DNA of 64,000 bases from Bufo bufo (GCF_905171765.1 NC_053392.1:31426192-31490191), one strand, 5' to 3'. Counted from the first letter of the stretch, positions 10,015 through 21,683 are shown. The notes: a model not told the origin generated them from the letters alone. Numbers and translations: made by a program.

Positions 10015-11008
10015 AACCCTATCCCTCTAAGGATCATCAAGGACCAAATAGTGTAATGATCATAATGCAAAGAAATGAATATTACCTATACGCCGTTATA
10101 GGATAAATAGAGGCATATATTATAGTGTATGCATAATCGTGTTGAATCGCACTGGAGCTAAGAGGGCATATTTGCATAACTGTGTAATAGAAACAGAGGC
10201 ATGTAACCTCGATTTAAACAAAGGGTCGGCAAACTCTCCTGTGTCATTGTTAAATTCCGAAGATCGTATGCATAAGCTTATGCTAAATCACTTTGGTTTC
10301 CGATTGTATTATAATCGAACATTTGAAGCGAAAAAAATCATTGGCCCAAATAGAGAAAAACCCTTCTAAGTTACGATTAAACAAAGCTGAATTTGCAAGG
10401 GCGAAATGGCATACTGGGCAACGAGAGTTATTACTAAGTTTCTTCGATATAAGCTTGGTGTCAACTAACTCATTCGCGTTGCTATAAAAATCAAAAGGTC
10501 ATGCGCCCATGAACATTATAGATCGCTTTGGTTTTGACCTTTATGCAAGCGGGTACAGGGAGAAGTGAGCATTCCGAAGAGACCATATGCATAGACCTAG
10601 ATATGCCCTACTGCATTGCGATTAAACACGTTTGGGGTTGCAAGGGCGTATCGATAAGGGTGAACAACAAGAATGAAGGCATGTATCTTCAGTTTTGGGC
10701 AATTGATCATCTGACTCTCTTGCATCTTTGCAAAAATCAGGAGATCGTATGTATAAGCACAGGCTGGAATCGCAACGATTTCCGAATTTTCTGAAAGTGA
10801 GCACCAAGAGATATAGACATTGCGAAGATATCATTTGCGCAAAAAATTAACATGTCTTACTGTGTTGCGATTAAGTATCAAACCGACTTGGATATAATAC
10901 GATGAGATCTAATAGGCAACTATGAGCAGGTGATATATCTAACTTGTGGAAAGAGGAATTCTAATAACCGCAAAGTCAGATAGAAGTGGTATAATTTGTC
11001 CCGAACAT
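10015..11008. repeat. Degenerate tandem repeat of about 250 bp in L1 spacer
   Basis: No gene. Recurrent blocks such as (T)TGCGATTAA...TTGCAAGGGCG start near 10140, 10370, 10616 and 10874, spaced 230-258 bp. A second block, CATT(C/G)CGAAGA followed by TGCCCTACTGCATTGCG-like sequence, recurs at 10570 and 10825. A third, AGATCGTATG(C/T)ATAAGC, recurs at 10259 and 10742. The copies are heavily diverged. It lies between L1 ORF1 and the DIRS insertion, so it may be part of the L1 spacer or an older insertion. Confidence 0.55.
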
Positions 11009-12037
11009 TCATTCATCCGAAAGTAGGAGTCTTCTAGGAGTGGAGACGTTTCCTCTTCTTGCTCTTTGCGGCTTGGGGGTACGAGGAATCTCCCAGGGCA
11101 GGATGTTAGGAAGCTCAGGAAAGGTTGTCATCCCCTGGAACGCATCCCAATTCTCGATAGGTAGTGGCTGGATCCCGAGATGGTCATAAATCTTCTCCAG
11201 GTCTTTGAATGAGGATAAGAAAAGGCGACGTCTCTTGGGAGAAGGAGAGGCCAAAAGGAAATGTCCATCTATACAGTATATTGTGAGCTCGCAGCCAGTT
11301 GGTGAGCGGTTTTAGAGCTTTACGTTTTTTAAGTGTCGATTGCGCCAAGTCCTGAAAGATGGAGATATCATTGCCTTCCCAATTCAGGGACGGGTTGTTC
11401 CTGGCACTTGTAAGAATTGCTTCCTTGACCGGGAAGCATAGGAACTTACAGATAATGTCCCGAGGTTGTTCATTGGGCTGAGGCTTAGACCTTAGGGCTC
11501 TATGTGCTCTTTCAATGGTGACTTCATGGGCAGTATCTGGGCCCAGAAGATGTAGGCAAATCTGTATCACCGTTTCTGGTATGTCACTTGAAGCAACAGA
11601 TTCGGGGATTCCTCTGAAGCGAAGATTGTTTCTTCGTCCCCTATTTTCTTAATCTTCCACGGCTGTGTGCAACATGTTGATGTGTGCGTGGTATCCCGCC
11701 ATGTTTAAAGACATTTCTTTCTGGTGAGTAGTAAGTTTAGCTTGATTTTCTTCTAGCGATTGCGCTCTCATGCCAATATGGCGTATGTCGCTCCTGATAG
11801 CCGACATTTCTGAACTCAGGGTTTGAGGGCTTCAGCTAGCGATTCTTTCAGGAATCCTCTAGATATTGGCCGGGCATCTGGGCCAGGGGAAGCATCCCTA
11901 CCTCCATCAGCACCGTTAGGAGCTTGATGTCTGTAGCCGGAGGTTTTCGGTGTTCCGGGCGCCATCTTGGATTTCTTTGCCACGCATGTAGCGGCTGCCT
12001 TTTTGATGAATTTGTCCATATCTCCTGCATTTATCAT
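11009..12037 (-). pseudogene. L1 (Tx1-like) ORF1, nucleic-acid-binding protein, broken
   Basis: The minus strand from about 12037 gives MINAGDMDKFIKKAAATCV and a Pro/Ala-rich stretch, then, in shifted frames, the conserved block VTIERAHRALRSKPQPN with RDIICKFLCFPVKEAIL (11570-11184). That block is the RRM/C-terminal region of L1 ORF1 proteins, which trimerise and coat the LINE RNA. The frame shifts again before a basic tail ending near 11009. At least two frameshifts and a gap between 11816 and 11570 make it a pseudogene. It pairs with ORF2 at 2393-4450 once the DIRS element is removed. Confidence 0.75.
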
Positions 12038-12200
12038 CGATTTGGCAGGTCCGGAGGAGTCAGTGGGCTTCTGTCCACCGATTTTGAAAATTTTTTGATC
12101 TGAGGAGCTGTTAATACTGTGCTAGGAGGGATAGTCTGGTCACAGAGCAGCACTTCACACCACCATCCACGCTCAGCGCAGGCTCCGCCCCTATAATTCT
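12038..12200 (-). other. Presumed L1 5' untranslated region
   Basis: GC-rich sequence just upstream (minus strand) of ORF1. It ends near 12200 where a different dispersed repeat starts. No promoter element can be defined. Confidence 0.35.
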
Positions 12201-12700
12201 TTTTTCTAATTGCTTTGTCACTCTGTGTAGCTGCAGTATCGCTACAGAACCGCACACAACTGCTGCACAATACAAATCCACTATAATATGCTTTCTATGT
12301 TAGAAAGTATATTTTAAGTGTACTACATCCCTCTGTACTTCACACCTATCAATAGCACACCTATACCAGTCCTTAAAAGGACTTTTGTGGACCTATTTGA
12401 TAGCGTTTTTGTCCCTAACAGTCTGTCCCAGCTTCACACAGCAACCTCTCCATACACTGACAAAAGACAGAATGTAAAATGGCTGCCAGATCAGGTCTAT
12501 TTATAAGGTAGGGGGTATGTCCATGTGCTGAAACTTTTCAATTGGCTGTCCTGTACCACCTGATGGATGTGTCATGGGTCAAAGTTCTTCACAATGTAAA
12601 AGAATATGGCGGGCACGAATATCGCCATATATTCGCATGTCCAGCGAATCGCAAACCAGCAAAGTTCGCCACGAACCGACCGCCGGGCAAACCACAGGGC
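12201..12700 (-). repeat. Dispersed frog-type repeat, 5' region of a DNA transposon
   Basis: No gene. In minus orientation it runs from a terminal segment with GGCGATATTCG near 12617 through a TTATAAATAG TATA-like box (around 12498-12507) to a CACAGAGTGACAAAGC block near 12220. This layout resembles the leader of a hAT-like DNA transposon common in frogs. The family is assigned from general resemblance only. Confidence 0.35.
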
Positions 12701-13735
12701 CATCACTATTAGTCACAGCAGTAGCAGCACCAGCTATCCAGCCAGAAGTTGGGTAGTATGGAACGTTCTCCCTGGCTTCAAATAGGTGCCTATTATTGTG
12801 AAGATGAAATTGTGGACTGGACGAGTTACTCCTCCTCTCAGTCACAGCAGAATGATGTACAGTATATGTCACTTCTAAGACGTCTGTGCCTAGGAGCCAG
12901 GGGTCACCATAATCCTCTTGCTCCTCCTTGAAACCCCAGAGAAGTTTTTTAGTTGCATCCTCTCTGTCTTCACTGCCCCCTGTAGTGGAGTGCCTTCTTT
13001 TTTTCTAAGTAGAGGTAACAAAAACCCCATGTGCTATAAAAGATGGTCAAGATAGTCTTTTTGGTGACTAGTGTGAGAACAGTCAGTATTTGGACTGAAA
13101 TGAGGAGGTGGTTCAGGTGGAGGCGGGGTGGTGTAGCTGTATTGGTGGTGATAGTAGCGGCACTTGCAGCCACAGTGGTGATGTAGGGGCAGTGGTAGCA
13201 AAAGGAGCACTCTGAGAAAATACAGAGCAGGGAATCAGGAAGCATTCAAGGAGCCCAGGATGACATATGACAGTCTCATAAAAAGGACATGGAGGATGAG
13301 AATGACAATTATTTTGAACAGGACCTGAGCTGGATGGGGGAGCTAAGGAGATGTCATCAGAGGAGGAAAGTGTTGGTCATAGCAACAATAAACAGAAGCG
13401 GCAATGTATGGCTAGAACCTTCCAAAAAACCTCCAGGACCAGATCTGGTTATATTATGGTTAGCTTGTTAACTTGTAATGTTGCTGATACTGTGGAAGCA
13501 GGCTCAAAATTTGCAACAAGATATGGCAGAAGAATAGCTTGAACGTCTTGCTGGCCGCCCTGTAGCCGTTAGGAACCCACACAGAGAAAATCCCATGAAG
13601 GAGGAAGTGGATGATGAGGAGCCACTGGAGAAATTGCAGCAGGAGGAGGAAAAGTCGATGCAAAAGTGCAAAAAGCCATGAATGGGTTATTGTGCATTCC
13701 CCCGGGGCCTACTGACTCCACATAAAACTCCACCC
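12701..13735 (+). repeat. Degraded hAT-like sequence
   Basis: No intact gene. A plus-strand frame near 13340-13400 reads MSSEEESVGHSNNKQK, which resembles the Ser/Glu-rich linker of the BED-finger hAT ORF at 33540-34630. Later, 13510-13680 can be read as QQDMAEE...LERLAGRPVAVRNP followed by an acidic Lys/Glu stretch, with stops. It is probably interrupted on its right by the Ngaro element. Confidence 0.35.
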
Positions 13736-14039
13736 TTTTTACCTCCCAACCTCTCACACCCCTTAAATGAATACACACAGTCCGAGTTGGATTAAATCGG
13801 CCACAGCAGCCGTTTATTAATAAATAAATAAATACATAACATATACAAATATATATATAAATATATAACCATAACTTTTCCATACCCCCTGACGAGGGAG
13901 GTCATAGAAGCCCCAAATTTCTCACATATATGTATAAACACGCCAACCCGGCACTTCCATCTTGCCTCCAGCTGCAAAACTCCAGCTCGGAGACACCAAC
14001 TGATGGACGCCTCTCTGAACGAACCAAAAATGCCCAACT
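13736..14039. other. Ngaro 3' flank or terminal region
   Basis: No gene. AT-rich between 13810 and 13870. A short inverted repeat pairs GAGGGAGGTCATAGAAGC (13894-13911) with GCTTCTATGACC (14101-14112). Ngaro elements end in split direct repeats; I could not resolve them here. Confidence 0.35.
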
Positions 14040-14147
14040 ATGAGAGTCCAGCCCCCCCTCCTGGGGGCCCTCCCATTTTTCACACCATTCAAGACCACCA
14101 GCTTCTATGACCTTCCCCCGCCAACAACGCGCGGCTTGACTCCTCCC

Positions 14148-14780
14148 TCAAGCCCGCGCGTTCCTCCACATGCAAAGCGCCCTCTCGATCTCTCCCTGCA
14201 GGCCCAAAGACCACAAGTCAATCCCCACCGCGTTCAAATGAACACCATCAGCCCTCCAAAATCCTCCTGTACCCGCCTCCAACTCCACATGCCGAACCAC
14301 CACCGCCCCATTCCTGGCCACAAACTTACCCACCGCCCTGTTCACCTTCACCCTTGTCTTATCCACACTCTCAAACGACCTGGCCTCTCGCCATGACTGC
14401 CTATACACCATATCCGACCAAACCGTGATCATCCCAGGAAACAAGGACCACAATCGCAACAAGTCAAACTTGATATCCTTGATCAAATCCCGACAAGACC
14501 TCACCCCCAAGTCATTACCACCCACATGCAGCACCAGAATATCCGGGGCCCTATCCAACCTCGCATGTCTATGAACCTCACCCATCACACTCCCCCACAA
14601 CATCCCCCTGCATCCAATCCATCTCACCACCGCCTCATCCCTTCCTATCCCCAACTGCCGCCCGTTAGGCCTCACATCCGCCCGCAAAGCACCCCAAAAA
14701 ACAAACGAATGCCCCAGGATCCAGACTAACGCCGCCTCCCCACCTGCAACAAGAAAAAACGAGAATGAAAATACGAACAA
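14148..14780 (-). CDS. Ngaro SGNH hydrolase domain
   Basis: A 210-codon frame just downstream of the recombinase. It shows the SGNH signature blocks: GHSF (block I, nucleophile Ser), HVGGNDLG (block III, Gly/Asn oxyanion positions) and DGVHLN (block V, Asp-x-x-His). Such an esterase-like domain is known in vertebrate Ngaro elements, where its role in transposition is not established. The frame is uninterrupted and in a different frame from the recombinase stop at about 14808, so it may be a separate ORF or a fused domain separated by a shift. The start codon is not certain. Confidence 0.82.
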   Translation of the reverse strand: MFVFSFSFFLVAGGEAALVWILGHSFVFWGALRADVRPNGRQLGIGRDEAVVRWIGCRGMLWGSVMGEVHRHARLDRAPDILVLHVGGNDLGVRSCRDLIKDIKFDLLRLWSLFPGMITVWSDMVYRQSWREARSFESVDKTRVKVNRAVGKFVARNGAVVVRHVELEAGTGGFWRADGVHLNAVGIDLWSLGLQGEIERALCMWRNARA

Positions 14781-14807
14781 AAAACCACTGCGCCCTCCAA
14801 CCCCAAC

Positions 14808-15756
14808 TCACAAGCCCCCCAGACGCACATACGACTTAAAACGGGCCGACTCCCACCGCCCAATTTTCTTAATCACCTCGTCCCCCAACCCCAATCTGGC
14901 AGCCTCCGTCGCCGCCCCAATACGAAAGGAATGACCCGTAAAGCCACTAGAGTCCATTCCCAGCACCGCCATACACTTCTTGAATACCGCCACAAACTGG
15001 AACCTTGACAAAAAAGAACCATCCTGATGCCTCAACAACGGACCCCCCCCCCCTATATACCCTCAAACAATTTACTGGACAAACCAAGCACCCCGCCACT
15101 GCATACAGACACACGTTCCGACCCCTTCCTTCCCTGTCCGTCTTAGATACCCTAATCCGTACAACCACCCTATCCTCGAACAAATCCACATCGTCATTCG
15201 CCAAACCGCCCCCACACACCGTACTCCCCCAAGCTCCCCCAGCCGGAAAGCCCCGAAAAAAGCCAACGCGAATGCAAGCCTAAATAACCGGACCTCACTC
15301 TCAGAGCTACAAACCGACTCCACACAAACCCCCACTCTCAACAGCAACTCAAAGGACACCGGCCTCCGACCGTCCGCCACCCGGCCCCCACGACGAAAAC
15401 CCTTCAGTACCTGCTTAACCAAAAATGATTTGGTAACATCCGGAAGGCCCCTCAACCTAAAACCAAAAACTAAACCCGCAAAACACTGGTTAACCCTCGC
15501 CACTGACCAACCCTCCTCCACCATATGTCCCAAAAACAACACCAATGGGATCTCCCCCCCCATCAACACCAACCCCCATACTCAAACACCACTGCTCCCA
15601 AGAACGCCACGCCTTACCATAGTCAGACCAAGTACCTTCACTCAAAGACCTCCTAAACAAATCCGCTATAGTACATCCAATAGGTCCCAGAGCCATGCCG
15701 GGCACTCCAACCCCTCCTCCTCTGCCTCTGGAGCCAGCTGACGAAAACGCTCCCAC
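14808..15756 (-). pseudogene. Ngaro tyrosine recombinase, frameshifted
   Basis: Assembled from overlapping minus-strand frames. The N-terminal part (15756-15490) has a SEGTWSDYGKAWRSWEQWC SAM-like segment. The middle (15572-15072) has the first catalytic region FFGAFRLGELGG. The C-terminal part (15038-14808) carries GHSFRIGAATEAARLG (H-x-x-R), KKIGRW and FKSYVR with the catalytic tyrosine. All four expected active-site elements are visible but spread over at least three frames, so this copy is probably inactive. Confidence 0.8.
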
Positions 15757-17447
15757 TGCAAACGAGAAAGAGAGTCAGACACCCCGTTATGAACCCCCGG
15801 CACATGCACCGCCACAATCCATGTGTTCAGCAGCAAACACATCAGCACCAAGTGCTGCAATAACCTAACTACAGGAGGCAAAGATGCAGTCAGACTATTA
15901 ACGGCCTGCACAACACCCAAGTTATCGCAATGCCACCTCACTTTCTTATCCTTAAACTTGCCCCCCCACAGCACCACCGCCAGCACTATCGGGAACAATT
16001 CAAGCAACGCCACGTTCCTAACCCAACCCCTCTCAAACCAACTCACCGGCCATTCACCCGCACACCACTGTCCTTCACAATACACCCCAAAACCCACCCC
16101 CCCAGCAGCATCTGAAAACAAGTTAAAACTTTCCACCACCTCCCCCATAACCAACGTCCTGCCATTAAATTGTCCCAAAAAAACGTCCCAAACCTCCAAG
16201 TCCCTCTTCAATTCCTTCCCCAGCCGAATAAAATGGTGACCCGACACCACACCTGCCGTCGCCAACCTCCTACAAAATATTCTGCCCATCGGAATAATCC
16301 TACAAGCGAAATTCAACTTCCCTAATAAGGATTGTAACTCCCTCAAACGAATCATCGGCCCCACCCTCGCCGACCGCACATCAATCAATTTGTCCTCAGA
16401 TAACCTGCATTCCATCCGAACCGTATCCAGCACTATACCCAAAAAACATAACTCTGTAGTGGGGCCAACCGTCTTCTCAGCCGACAATGGCACCCCGAAC
16501 TCTCTAAACATCGACTGCAACGAGGCCAACAGCAACCCACACACCCCGGAATCAGCCGGCCCCAAACAAAGGAAGTCATCCAAATAATGAATGAGCGACT
16601 GACACCCCGCCACCTCCTTCACCACCCATTCTAAGAAGGAGCTAAACTTCTCAAACTAAGCGCAAGAGATCGAACACCCCATCGGCAAACACCCGTCCAC
16701 ATAATACCCCCCCCAAAAAAAACATCCCAACAAGCGCAAACTATCCGGATGAACCGGTAACAAACGAAATGCGGCCTCAATGTCCGCCTTTGCTAACATC
16801 GCACCCGGCCCCAACTTCCTAGCCCAACTAACCGCCGTATCAAAAGAGGTGTAAACAACCGAACACAATTCCGGATCGATCCCATCATTCACCGATGACC
16901 CCTTTGGGAAAGACAAATGGTGAATCAGCCGGAAAGAATTCGGCTCCTTCTTTGGAACCACCCCCAACGGCAAAACCACCAAGTTCCCCAAAGGTAACTC
17001 CACAAACGGCCCGTACATTCTCCCTAAACTCACCTCCTTAGCTAGCTTCTGAGACACCATTTCCGGGTGCATCAAAGCCGACCTCAAATTCTTACATCTC
17101 CCACCCCCAAGATCCCCATGACCAGACGGAATCACAAACCCCTCCTCAAATCCCCTCCGCAACAGCTCCGCCCCCACCCTATCCGGGTACCTACTTAAAT
17201 ACAGCCCCATCGCGTCCACCCTGACCGGAGTCCGCCCCTTTTCCAACCGTCTCTCCCCCCCTTTGCCTATTCCCCCGGAAACACCTGCTGGCCCCGTGGC
17301 TCCCCCCACATCCCGAACACTCGTGCTTAAACTTACATTTTTGACCGAACTTGCAACTCCCCTCATTGAACAAAAAGCACAAGCCCTTTGCCAAGGCAGC
17401 GGCAAAACCCGACTGCCCGCCCCCCCCCCCCCCCCCCTGCTCCGCAC
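15666..17447 (-). pseudogene. Ngaro reverse transcriptase-RNase H with amber stop
   Basis: The same minus frame runs from about 17447 to 15666, interrupted by one TAG at 16656-16658, right after GCSISCA, where most relatives would have a hydrophobic residue. RT motifs include FRLIHHLSFP, ADIEAAFRLLPV (motif A) and IHYLDDFLCLG (catalytic). RNase H follows with LFSDAAGGVGFG and a terminal VSDSLSRLQ. Apart from the amber codon the frame is intact, suggesting a moderately young copy. The RT would make the DNA that the recombinase downstream inserts. Confidence 0.82.
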
Positions 17448-18680
17448 GAAAAGGCTGCCCCTGTCTACCAGCCCCCATCACCCTCATCCACAGCCCTATG
17501 TCTTTATGGTCCCACCGCATACTAGAGCGGACCGCCTTCCTCTGACGAAACTGTTCGTCATAACGCAACCACCCGTAACCTGCATAAACACGATAAGCTT
17601 CCCCTATCGCATCCATGTAGCAAAACAGAGGCGAACAACTGTCTTGCGCCTTCTCCCCGATCACACTCGCCAAAATAGCAAACGCCTGAAGCCAATTGCT
17701 AAACGTACGAGGTATCAGCCTATACCGCTTCTTCTCCTCCTCCTCCTTCTTTCCCAAATCCTTCCTCACAACATCCAAATTAAAGCGCTCCAACGGGAGA
17801 AGGGAAAAGATATCCACGTACTTCCTCCTACTCCTTGCAAAGGCCCTGCCCCTCCGTGACCTACACCAGCCAAACCGCATAGCAACCGCCCTAAACCACC
17901 AAATAAATCAGCCTGACCACCCCCGCTGGCCCACAACCCCACACCTTGCAATAATGTAAACAGTGTCCCCAAGGTTGCCTCACCTGGCTGCCCGGGCGCT
18001 GTGAACCCCGCAGCCGTTGATCCGGATTCCCGCCGCTCCACTTACGATCGCACCATCCTGGACCCTGCTTCCAGTAATCCTCCACTGTAGCCCGGCGACC
18101 CAGCACTTCCAGCGCTGGCCACGTCTTGTTCAGCCCCTGCCATCTGCTCACCCGACTCCTCAATAAAACCATCCGCCGGCTGTCCGTCATCAGTAAGGGG
18201 CCTGTGCACCCGCACCGCCTCCCGATGGACAGCCCCGCAGCCCCTCGCTCCACTTGCTCTCCCACGCCGAGCAGGCCTCCCCTCAGGCCCAAGAGGGGAG
18301 CCTGCAGCACCTGGTCCTGCACTCCCGCCGTCTGCAGCCGCACGCGATGAAGGGGGCCGCCCCCCTCCCTTCACTGAATCCCGCCGTGCATATGGATTCC
18401 TCCCGAGCCGTGAGGACTTAGGGAGGGGTTGAGCGTGTCCCCTATGGCCCGGAGGGTCCCTAGAGGGGCTCCTAACTCGGCGCTGGACTCTGGGGGTGTC
18501 CTCCTCAATCAGGCGCGCCGGCAGCCTAGCCCTCCGCGGCCGTCTTTCCTCGGACGGCGGGCAAACTGCACCCGCCGCCTCCCCCTGCAACAAGCCGGCT
18601 ACCTGGTCTTCAAGCCAGCCTTGACCCCGGACCACCGCCGCTGCCCGCAGCCTCTCCAGGACTTCCTCGACGCCCGACAT
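17191..18680 (-). pseudogene. Ngaro gag with CCCH zinc finger, frameshifted
   Basis: A likely start is MSGVEEVLERLR at 18680, in a frame running to 18042 and rich in Arg/Pro. The protein continues in a second frame (18041-17880; Gly/Leu-rich) and a third (17880-17191). The last contains KYVDIFSLLPLERFNL and a CCCH-like finger, LCFLFNEGSCKFGQKCKFKHEC, shortened here to its core CKFGQKCKFKHEC. A poly-Gly/poly-C tract at 17418-17440 precedes the finger. It would bind element RNA. Two or more frameshifts make it non-functional as read. Confidence 0.7.
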
Positions 18681-18880
18681 GGTAAGGTTGGAGCTGGAGA
18701 GGATGCCGAGATGTCCGCTCTCCTGCTCCTCTTCTCCCGAAATGGCGCCAGTCTGTTGGCTCCGCCCCTTTTTGAAGCTCCGCCCCCACACAGCGCAACT
18801 CCGCCCCCTCACTATCCTAACCCTTTCCAGCCCTCCTTGGCCCTGGAGCCCAAAACCCCTCATGCAGGCCTACCTCCAGC

Positions 18881-19353
18881 GTCCGGCCTTTCTAGGCTGA
18901 TGATGATGATGATGACACTGGTTATGATAACCAATCAACTCAGTGTAAGGGGGGGGCAGAGTTGGAAAGAATTGGGTCCTCGGATATGCAGGCCAGAATA
19001 GCAAGCTGTATGCTTGCTTGCTTATGTACTGACAGGTACGTACTATATCATTGCTTACGTACTTTAATATTGACATCAAGCAATCTGATCACTGGATAGT
19101 CATTCTTTTAGACCCTCATTATCAAAGCAAAATGGGGGAAAGAGTAAAGACAAATTGCTTTAAGACCAGGATACTCTGTGTACACAGCTTTTGGCAAGCA
19201 GACACACGCAGTATTGCTGTCCATAAGTCTGAGGCACCTCTCCTCCTCACACAGAGTCAACCAACTCCCGCCATTTCTGCTACCACAAGCATCCGAAACC
19301 ACAGCAGCCAGCTCAGTATTATCAAAATGATGGAGTAATTTTTTTTATGTGCC
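18881..19353. other. Unclassified sequence with short (GAT)n
   Basis: No gene seen. 18897-18918 is a short GATGATGATGAT run. The rest is unique-looking and may belong to the same degraded hAT as the next feature. Confidence 0.3.
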
Positions 19354-19740
19354 ATGGCAAGCTTAGGCAAATCAACAATGGAGACCTACCTGGACTCTAG
19401 CCTCTTTTTGGCACATACTATGTTCCCTGATCCCCCTATAGCAGGCAGGCTAGAACAGTGGCCCAGTATGCTCTCTCTAATTTGTTTTGCCTGGCCTCTA
19501 GTGACAACTCAGAGAGGATTATCAAAACAACATTTTGGGGGCCTTATGACACCTAATTTACCCGTGTTGTTCTCTGCCAGTGTCCAAAACATCACTTTTG
19601 TCAAAATGAAGGATGCATGGATTCATGAGGATTTTCACCCCCTCTGGCTGAGGCCGATAAATAAATCTACCTTGCTGATGGTGCCCTATCATGCCACTGC
19701 TGCTGTCTGCCTGCCTACCATCTTGTTCCGTACTGTATGA
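19354..19740 (+). pseudogene. Degraded hAT transposase C-terminus
   Basis: A 128-codon frame whose middle reads GGLMTPNLPVLFSASVQN and ITFVKMKDAWI. This matches the pattern of the hAT dimerisation domain (an AGG-ITP-R-RLS region followed by V-NLLFLK/VKM). Upstream, a frame change would be needed to align the expected SER-F-S block; CAGAGAGGATTATC at 19510-19523 looks like its remnant. It may be the 3' half of the hAT debris at 12701-13735, split by Ngaro. Call made on motif pattern alone. Confidence 0.4.
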
Positions 19741-20380
19741 CCACATCTGCTCACATCATGCCACTAAAGCTGTCTGTCTGCCTACCATCATGTTCCATAC
19801 TGTATGATTGCTGCTGACCCTACCGCCATAGCTGCTACTCTGTTCTACTAATCCTTACTGCCATTACCATTGCCACTACAGTCACCACTACTGTTACTAC
19901 TACTACCCCTAAAGAGCCACAAAGACATGTACTGTTTTGTTTGTTCCATGCTGTGCTGTTACTGTTTCCACTATAATTACCTTAACCTTTACACATCCAC
20001 ACTATACTGCTGCTGCTCCCAAATAAAATGGAGAATTTTTCCAGGCTTATTCAGAAGTCACTCTTTTTTCTAATATAACACTTGTGTGTGTACCCATACG
20101 GACAAGCATTCTGCCCCTGTTAAATAATTTTTGGACACTTGTTAAGAACAAGCCACTGTTTCTTATGACATTAATGTGTGTTTATAAATAAATTTTAAAT
20201 TTTTGGATGCGTGGACCCAGCAAGCCATAGTCTTTTTTTTTTGTTTAAATACCATCAGCCTCTGATAAGGGACAACTTTAGAAGCCTTAGAACATAAAAA
20301 AAGCATAACACGTGTGACAGCACAGTCTGTTTTTAAATACACTGTTTGTTAACATCGCCAACTATGCATTTACCCATTGA
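19741..20380. other. Low-complexity CTG/CCA-rich and AT-rich sequence
   Basis: No gene. 19750-20020 is rich in short CTGCT and ACTACTA runs; 20090-20340 is AT-rich. Possible 3' tail of the hAT remnant. Confidence 0.3.
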
Positions 20381-20381
20381 G

Positions 20382-21276
20382 TAGTGTTGTTGCGAATTTT
20401 CGCAATACAAATTTTCGTAATGAGAATTTTCGTGATGCGTGAAAACTCAGATCTGATGGTATATTCTAACCCCCAGATGTTCCCATGGTGATGGGGATGC
20501 TTGTCGGGGAGGAGTATGCAAAAGTGGAACAACTGTACAGATGTTTTAAAAAAAGACGAATATTCTGGAAAACTAATATATTCGATATAGTGCTATATAT
20601 TAGTTTTTCGAATATTCATAATATTCTAAAACAAGAATATATAGCAATATAGCGAATATAAAAAAAACGAATGTAGAACAATTTCGCTAATATAGTGCTA
20701 TAATCTTTTTTTTAATAGTTGTAATTTTTTTCCAATCTGAACTTCAGATGAGAAAAAAATTACAACTATTGGACAAAGAAAATTATAGCACTATATTAGC
20801 TAAATTGCTCTATATTAGTTTTTTTCCGAATATTCGTTATATTGCTATATATTCTTGTTTTTGATTATTACGAATTTTCTAAAAAAACGAATATATAGTT
20901 TTTTTTAGAATATTCGTCTTTTTTAAAATAAATCTGTACAGTTCCACTTTGGCATACTCCTCCCTGACAAGTCCATGTCACCATGGGAATGCCTTGGGGT
21001 TAGAATATACCAGGCATGGCCAACCTGCGGCTCTCAAGCTGTTGTAAAACTACAACTCTCCCCATGCCCTGCTGTAGGCTGATAGCTGTAGACTGTCCGG
21101 GCATGATGGGAGTTGTAGTTTTGCAACAGCTGGAGAGCCTCAGGTTGGCCATCCCTGTAATATACCATCGGATCTGAGTTTTCACAATCTCATTGATTCT
21201 CATTACGAAAATTCGCATTACGAAAATTCTCATTAAAAAAATTTGCATTACGAAAATTTGCAATCAACACTACTCC
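20382..21276. mobile_element. Long TTCG-rich foldback MITE with a nested hAT MITE
   Basis: The left part (AGTAGTGTTG...TTTTCG... to GGTATATTCTAACCCC near 20457-20473) is the imperfect reverse complement of the right part (GGGGTTAGAATATACC near 20997, then after a nested insert to CAACACTACT at 21266-21275). Between them are AT-rich arms with repeated CGAATATTC and a mirrored TAGTTGTAATTTTTTTCC block (20716-20733 versus 20752-20768). No ORF. It is non-autonomous. The superfamily is not assigned; target duplication could not be separated from the palindrome. Confidence 0.6.
21011..21157. mobile_element. 147-bp palindromic hAT-type MITE
   Basis: It starts CAGGCATGGCCAACCTG and ends with the near-complement CAGGTTGGCCATCCCTG. 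Flanks GAATATAC (21003-21010) and TAATATAC (21158-21165) form an 8-bp target duplication with one mismatch, fitting hAT. The central arms are complementary (ACAACTCTCCCCATGCCC versus GGGCATGATGGGAGTTGT). It interrupts the TTCG foldback MITE. A second copy is at 22696-22842 through the tandem duplication. Confidence 0.75.
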
Positions 21277-21683
21277 TAAAGTCAAAGATATTGCAGCCTT
21301 CTCATTGGCCCACAAGCTAGAAGCAGGGAGGGATCATGTGTACTGATAAAAAAAATCGAAATTACGAATATATATCACTATATTCTAAATATTCGCTAAT
21401 TCTTGACGTGCCAATATTCGAGATAAAAATTTGCAATTCGAATATTTGTGATCAACACTAGTTATCATTTGGATGATTATGGGCTTATGAAAACCCCAAA
21501 GTCACAATCTCAAGTACCCTTTGCTCAGGGGATATGGATTAATTAGCTGACTAGAGTGTGACACTTTCAGCCTAGAATATTGAACCTTTTCAAAATATTC
21601 TAATTTTAAGTTGCATTACTGAAATAAATGAACTTTAGCACGATATTCTATTTTTTCAAATTTCACCTGTGTGTATATATATA

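Larger units (their letters stand above)
14040..18880 (-). mobile_element. Ngaro-type tyrosine-recombinase retrotransposon
   Basis: Minus-strand element with gag (CCCH finger), RT-RNase H, tyrosine recombinase and an SGNH hydrolase in that order. This composition separates Ngaro from DIRS and Pat elements. The regional base composition is distinctive: the plus strand is C-rich and the coding strand G-rich. Coding frames contain an amber stop and several frameshifts. End positions are estimates from coding content and change of composition; flanking repeats were not resolved. Confidence 0.82.

Noticed and set aside
13289..13542. Host coding exon
   Set aside because: The Ser/Glu-rich words match hAT-type linker sequence elsewhere in the window, frames are interrupted, and no good splice pair brackets it.
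15005..15283. Plus-strand proline/threonine-rich ORFs throughout 14040-18000
   Set aside because: They are antisense shadows of the G-rich Ngaro coding strand.
21000..21263. 87-codon minus ORF identical at 22685-22948
   Set aside because: It runs across a MITE terminus and the nested hAT MITE; it is present twice only because of the tandem duplication.
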